From the NCBI GenBank assembly GCA_036925085.1, contig JAUPFP010000017.1, positions 408,001-472,000 of the forward strand: a stretch of DNA of 64,000 nt, written 5' to 3'. A model generated the notes under the pieces. The model searched no databases, was not told the origin of the DNA, and was given only the letters and a program-made list of their open reading frames with translations. A program made the translations under genes and the position numbers. Positions 59,200-64,000 of the stretch are shown here, piece by piece (position 1 is the stretch's first letter; each line of letters starts with the position of its first letter). This DNA comes from Brachycybe producta. Taxonomy: Eukaryota > Arthropoda > Diplopoda > Playtdesmida > Andrognathidae.

Positions 59200-60555
59200 A
59201 TTAATCAATTTTGGACATTATTGTATGTTTTTTAAGAATAACATTAAAATTTAAATTATGCAGCTTTTATATTTTCTGTTGTAGTAAATTTTAAACAGTA
59301 GACATTTAATGTACCATCCAATGGTATATTTTGACTATTGTGGGATGTTCTTAGTTCTAGGCTATACTGTATACCTACCCAACCTGCATGTTATTTTTCC
59401 AATAATGCTGCTGCTGCGGCTGTTGCTTTAAATCAGTTTTTTTTACTGTGTTACAGTCGAGACAAATACAGACAGACATTTCTTTGTTGTTGTTGTTGTT
59501 TGAAATTGCAATGTGCAACAATGCAGAATGGGTCAAATATATTTTGTTATAAATCATGTTCCACAATTGTCTTTTTTGAAACATGAGGTTTGGCCACCTG
59601 GATAATATATAAATGATGTCTGACTGTTGTTGTTCTCTTGCAATTTGTTACTTTTGCATCAATATGCTGCATTCATTTGTACTATAAAGTAATTTGTGTT
59701 TCTCTATATAATACATAGATAAATAATTTGTATAAGGTTTAATCAAATTCGCTTACAGGAATTTGCTTTTCTAATGGAAAGTTAAACAAAAGGTCAAGTC
59801 GTTAGGTTCCTCTTGATTTAAAATCAATAATTTCTGTGAAAGTCGTGTTTAATTTTCTTTGGGCCTTGTTTTTCCTTTTTTTTTTAAACAACAATGTGGA
59901 TTTAGTCTTTTGATCTATTTTCTAAGGTTAGTGGCTCTTTTTGATGAAGGTTGTTAGATTTGGAGGCAAAGAAGAAGAGTACTGAGATAGACAAGAGGGG
60001 GTGAGGGTGCATTTGAAAATGCCAAGCTCTTTTTGGTATTGATAGGAGATTGTAGGAGTGTGTCAGCAGCTTCTAACAATGGCAGTATTTTCAGAATGCT
60101 TGCAGTCAATTATTTATGAGCCAATTAGGATGCATTACCCATGATGAATCTTAACTTTTGTGTGAAAAGTCCAATCACTTCTACTATAAACCAACTTCTG
60201 CTGTTGGCATTTAAGGAGTTTTTACCTACATCAACCACTGAAGTAATTTCCAAATACAATTGCAGCAATCTCGTCTGTGAACAATTTTAAAGCAGCCATA
60301 CTTCTGATAATATATGTACAGTAAATGTAGCTGAGGAAAACAACAGCAGGTAGTACTTGCAGAATATAAACAACCCATTTCTGAGTCAATTTAAGTTTGT
60401 TATTCATGATTGGCCTTTTAACCAATTGATCTGTTTAAATCACTCCTACTGATAATCATCTGCTACATCTTGTTTCGCTTGAGGTGTTTTACTACAGAGA
60501 ATAGAGTTTACTAAGGGCGAGCGCAGAAGACAGACAATCGGTGGCAGACAATGCC
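59200..60555. other. Unannotated stretch
   Basis: TTG repeat near 59484; GGGTGCATTTGAAAATGCC near 60007; TAAGGGCGAGCGCAGAAGAC near 60512, which reappears near 61832. No gene seen. Confidence 0.4.
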
Positions 60556-60559
60556 GGAC

Positions 60560-60745
60560 AGTTGAGTTGGTTAGAATGAACAGTATGGCTTCTTGCAGGG
60601 CAACACACACGACCCACAAAAATAGACCTCTTTTACATTTTCTTTACAGTTTTTCAAAGTATGCTGTACGAACCACGGAATTTGATTGGCTTTGCTTACT
60701 GCTTTTGTTATATGTTCCTTCCATAATAAGTTTTTAATAAAGATT
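60560..60745 (-). pseudogene. Non-LTR retrotransposon fragment, reverse transcriptase thumb region
   Basis: The minus strand reads NLLWKEHITKAVSKANQI, then VQHTLKNCKENVKEVYF and CVLP, resembling the L-x-W-x-x-H-I, K-A-N-x, L-K-x-C and V-K-x-x-x-Y segments just upstream of the V-R-P-x-L-E-Y motif in CR1/L2/Jockey-type enzymes. It is a short isolated piece. Confidence 0.6.
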
Positions 60746-60749
60746 AATT

Positions 60750-61355
60750 GAAAAGTAGTAGTGCACACTGAATATGAAATATAAAGGTAAAATCATTAGA
60801 GAACAACACGGCGTCACCCTGTAGAATAACGAAACAACGTTTGTAGTCTAATAGAAAAAGCGAAAAATGTTAGTTGATGATGTAACTATAGAAACACCAA
60901 TCAAGTTAGTAGTCCATTGTTAGCAATAAATAACCATACATTAAATTAGAATAGATACAGATTATTTTTGTCATGAATCAGTATTTATGAAATGGGCAAT
61001 AAATAAAATCTCGTTTATTTTATTTTTTTTTTTTTGAGAAATTTCATAATTCGATCATAAATGCGCCTCTAGGTATACTGTATAAGCTTAAAAATTAAAT
61101 GAAAATCTTATTAAAAAGCTCTACACGTGTGGCCCATCAAATAAAACATTTTCAAACTAGATTTAGTCATAAGTTTTTTTAAAAAAAATTAGTAAAGGGT
61201 GGAGGGGTGAGTGAATGAAAAGTCTGTTGTTGTTGTTGTTGTTCACGGAGAACTTTCTTTCTTTAAAGCTCAAATGTAATTTTCAGTAGTGAGCGGGGCG
61301 AATTTATGAGGTGTAATTGCAATGATGACGATGCCCTGTGGGGAAGTTGTTAAAA
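60750..61355. other. Unannotated A+T-rich stretch
   Basis: TTG repeat near 61228; T run near 61021. No gene seen. Confidence 0.45.
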
Positions 61356-61359
61356 TAGA

Positions 61360-61386
61360 GAAGGAGAGAGAGAGAGAGAGAGAGAA
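61360..61386 (+). repeat. GA microsatellite
   Basis: An uninterrupted GA run, about 110 bp from the large CT array, in inverted relation to it. Confidence 0.9.
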
Positions 61387-61484
61387 AAAAAACAAAAAAA
61401 CTATGTTCTACTGATTGACTTTTATTTCTAGACTTACAACAGGGGTGCATAAATTCACATTTGGAGATACAATTAAGGCCAATC

Positions 61485-61524
61485 ATCTCTTTCTCTCTCT
61501 CTCTCTACCTCTCTCTCCCTTTCT

Positions 61525-61602
<78 letters not shown>

Positions 61603-61640
61603 ACCTCTCTCTCTTTCTCTCTCTCTACCACTCTCTGTAC

Positions 61641-61694
<54 letters not shown>

Positions 61695-61735
61695 ACTTCT
61701 CTCTCTCTCTCTACCTCTCTTTCTCTCTCTGACTC
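61485..61735 (+). repeat. Large interrupted CT microsatellite
   Basis: About 250 bp of CT dinucleotides broken by single TTT, TAC and CGC interruptions. It opens long serine/leucine frames on the + strand that are not genes. Confidence 0.95.
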
Positions 61736-62284
61736 CATTTGAGAATGCCTAAATTGTAACAATTGCACCTATGATATTTTGCAAAATAGATCTTTGAAAA
61801 TGACGACTAAGAAAACTATAAAACATGTCTTAGGGCGAGCCCAGACGACAGACAAGTCGGTGACGGACTAGATTGTAGTTAAGGTCAGTGCACACGGTCG
61901 ACAGTCTGTCAGATGTCTGAGGGTAACAAACCACAAACACAAACGACCGTCAGTTTGTCGGTGGTTGTGCATGTGTGTGGATGCCTGCCATTATGCACAT
62001 GCATCGTCCAGAACCTTTTTAAGCACTATAAACCGTCAGACTAATTTCGTAGTTTGTGCATGCATACACATTCCATCAGTTCTCTGCAACCATATGGCAG
62101 CCCTGCATACCTTCACAAATGAGGCAGTTTTTCTTTACACCACTACAGCACCAGTAGCATATCTGGTACAGATGGCTAGCCAGATTGCCATGAACTCTTC
62201 CGTGATCTACAATTTCCACTTAGTCTGACACTAGCTCTCGGGCACCCCAGTGTGTATTGTATTGTTTTCCCATTATGCTTGTAA
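61736..62284. repeat. Possible TIR element start
   Basis: TTAGGGCGAGCCCAGACGAC and AGACAAGTCGG near 61832 recall the block at 60512-60555. Two further GTCAGT/GACAGTC words follow. The rest is unassigned; the 87-codon frame at 61965 has no domain. Confidence 0.35.
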
Positions 62285-62355
62285 CATAGACTGTTGTATG
62301 CCCACGAGCATGAGTGGCCTAAAGCCTATTGGCAGGCGGGCCGTGGTAGTAATTT
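62285..62355 (+). repeat. Dispersed GGCCTAAAGCC motif, fourth copy
   Basis: GACTGTTGTATGCCCACGAG is followed by CATGAGTGGCCTAAAGCC and TATTGGCAGGCGGGCC. It is the clearest copy when aligned with 41195. Confidence 0.6.
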
Positions 62356-62439
62356 GCAACACGGCCATGTACAGGTTCTCCAGCCCACCGCCGACAATCG
62401 GGTCGGTGGAAAAAACGGAAAATGTCCCATCATTTTATG

Positions 62440-62505
62440 TTGGTCCGTCTTATTACGTTACTCTTGTCAGACCACTATTAGAATATTGTTTTCACAAAAC
62501 ACAAC
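62440..62505 (+). pseudogene. Small LINE reverse-transcriptase scrap
   Basis: The frame reads YYVTLVRPLLEYCFH, close to the conserved Y-x-x-x-V-R-P-x-L-E-Y-x-x-x-V-W motif of CR1/L2/Jockey-type enzymes. Only about 20 codons are recognisable, so chance cannot be fully excluded. Confidence 0.45.
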
Positions 62506-62536
62506 AAATGTTAGCCAGCATTTGTATAGGTGGTGT

Positions 62537-63203
62537 CAGGGACATACTGGATACGAAATTCTAAGTAGGCAATATCCAGATCGGGGTTCGTCTTCCTTCC
62601 AATCAATATATATATTTATTTTAGTGGCGAGCGCAGCGAGCCAAAAAATTAACAACATTGTTTCGATATAGCACCATAAATGTAAACACGTATGAAATCG
62701 AAGTAGTTTTTAAATTTTGGTAAATGTCAATTTGCATTTCACAATTACGAAAGAGGCTCTCGAAAGAGGCTTTTGAGGTCCATCCAATTTTGAGAAACTC
62801 CCGAGGGCTTCACGATTTCTATATACTTAGGGAGCTTCTTAGTTTTGAGAGGCTCCCAATGGCCTTCCAGTTTTGATAGGTTTTTGGATGACTCGCAGTT
62901 TCAAGAATACCTCGATGCCTTAACAATTTTCTTAGGCTCCTGTTGGCTTGTTTATGTTGTAACTTTTTTTTAACTTTCAAGTAATGAAGTCATAGTTAGT
63001 TTTGTATTTATTTTAATGTGCTGTTAACAATTAGCTTAAATTACAAAAATCTAGGTGTTATAGTTTTTGAAATATGTATCTAAACACATATTACGGTGCA
63101 CCACTCGACAGTGTATAAAAGTAAATGTTTGACGCACCGGCGCCTAGAAGGATCGGCGCAGGTGGCATTTGCCGCCTTGCCACCCGGGCCAGTAACGTCC
63201 CTG
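62537..63203 (-). mobile_element. hAT-type element, family 2, with 8-bp TSD
   Basis: GGTGGTGT lies on both sides (62529-62536 and 63204-63211). The ends are CAGGGACATACTGG and, from the complement of the right end, CAGGGACGTTACTGG. It contains GGCGAGCGCAGCGAGCC near 62630 and several AGGCTCCC/GAGGCTC words. It is 667 bp, with no transposase frame, and is the complete partner of the truncated copy at 15197. Confidence 0.88.
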
Positions 63204-63211
63204 GGTGGTGT

Positions 63212-64000
63212 TGGCATAGCATATGTTCCGAAATGCACCCAAATAGATCTAATCACTACGAAGAGTTTTTGACAGCTCTTGTGCGAATCTCATTTCACTC
63301 TGTATATACACTATATATATATATAGAGAGAGAGTTTAGTTATCCATTGAAGTACCATAAGAAAACTAAATAATACAAGAATCATGACTTACAGGTAAAA
63401 GTACCAAATGTATCTGACAAACCTCCTTTTTTTAATACAAGGAAGAATGAATAATTGAGTAGATTTAGACCTGTATTTGAAATGATACCTGATGTCATCC
63501 TAATGTGATCTATGAGTTATTTTTTTTTTGTAGTTACATCACAAAAGATTTCTTTCTTTCTTTCTGTGACTTTTACACATTTTCTAGAAATATTGATCGA
63601 TGACATCTGTGAATCACTTTGCGCACGCCCTCTGTTATGAAAATGTTAAAAGCAGTTACATTATATGACCCAAAGAACCTTTTTTATATGCCTTTTTTTT
63701 AGATGATTTTCGTGGTGTCGGTCACTACTAAATGTCAGCCATTTCTTTCCACCTCACCTCATTTCAGCCCACCCTCACCCTCTCATCTTTTTTGCTATTA
63801 TATAAGATAACAAAGAAAATGGAACTTTTTTTATTAGCCTACCCCCCCCCCCCCTTTTCTCATGATAGTTTGTCATCATTTGGTCTTAATTTACTACCCT
63901 GTTTATGAAGACCCGTGGGTTGTTTTTAGCAGCAAAACCATCCACCCCTTAATTTCTTATCCTCCCTCCTCTTAGTCGTTATTGTCTCTAGGAATATAAC
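63212..64000. other. Unannotated stretch to the window end
   Basis: TA/GA microsatellite near 63311-63334, a CTTT repeat near 63551, poly-C near 63843. No gene seen. Confidence 0.45.

Noticed and set aside
61415-61742. Serine/leucine-rich frames
   Set aside because: Translation of the CT microsatellite.

Overview
This is a low-GC animal genomic window in which almost everything is non-coding. I can support only one protein-coding exon, at 20039-20242 on the + strand. It encodes the second half of an immunoglobulin domain whose F/G-strand signature resembles the third Ig domain of arthropod sidestep-type adhesion proteins. It has a good acceptor and donor and phase 1-1 boundaries. The lack of any other recognisable exon, together with the repeat load, suggests an arthropod with a large genome and very long introns. 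A chelicerate is plausible but unproven. On this reading most of the window is intron or flank of that gene, but I cannot see the gene's ends. I found no prokaryotic-style gene, operon, CRISPR array, rRNA or credible tRNA gene. Nearly all other open frames are chance or repeat-derived.

The rest is a dense layer of mobile elements, and many insertions still show exact target-site duplications (TSDs). Six hAT-type elements carry perfect 8-bp TSDs (9346-9747, 11956-12377, 14759-15145, 30784-31040, 54021-54340, 62537-63203), and a 72-bp hAT-like remnant does too (3255-3326). One TA-flanked Tc1/mariner-type MITE lies at 12402-12642. A 9-bp-TSD foldback of Mutator-like form lies at 52642-52816, with relatives at 24568-24702 and 47091-47293. 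Three Helitron-like elements (21951-22433, 33605-34134, 36914-37456) and a truncated fourth (27387-27530) end in a hairpin plus CTAG followed by T.

Fragments of non-LTR retrotransposon reverse transcriptase C-termini and 3' tails occur at 20533-21130, 22434-22866, 27535-27905, 35590-36130, 58870-59196, 60560-60745 and 62440-62505. LTR-like pieces are at 2036-2390, 7618-7950 and 50600-51510. Several further inverted-repeat families, two tandem arrays (47296-47690 and 57632-58076) and many microsatellites fill much of the remainder.

The most interesting structure is a palindromic module shared by the free-standing foldbacks and the Helitron-like elements. Each arm carries a GC-box-like CCGCCC, a CATAAAA/TTTTATG block and CCAAT-type sequence, some with a TGACGTCA site. 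In the Helitron-like copies the module is bounded by a decayed 9-bp duplication, suggesting that a Mutator-like foldback landed in a Helitron ancestor and was then spread by it. A minisatellite beside one free foldback is built from the same ATGTTCATCCC word that forms the tip of another. These are inferences from reading the sequence; no database search was possible.
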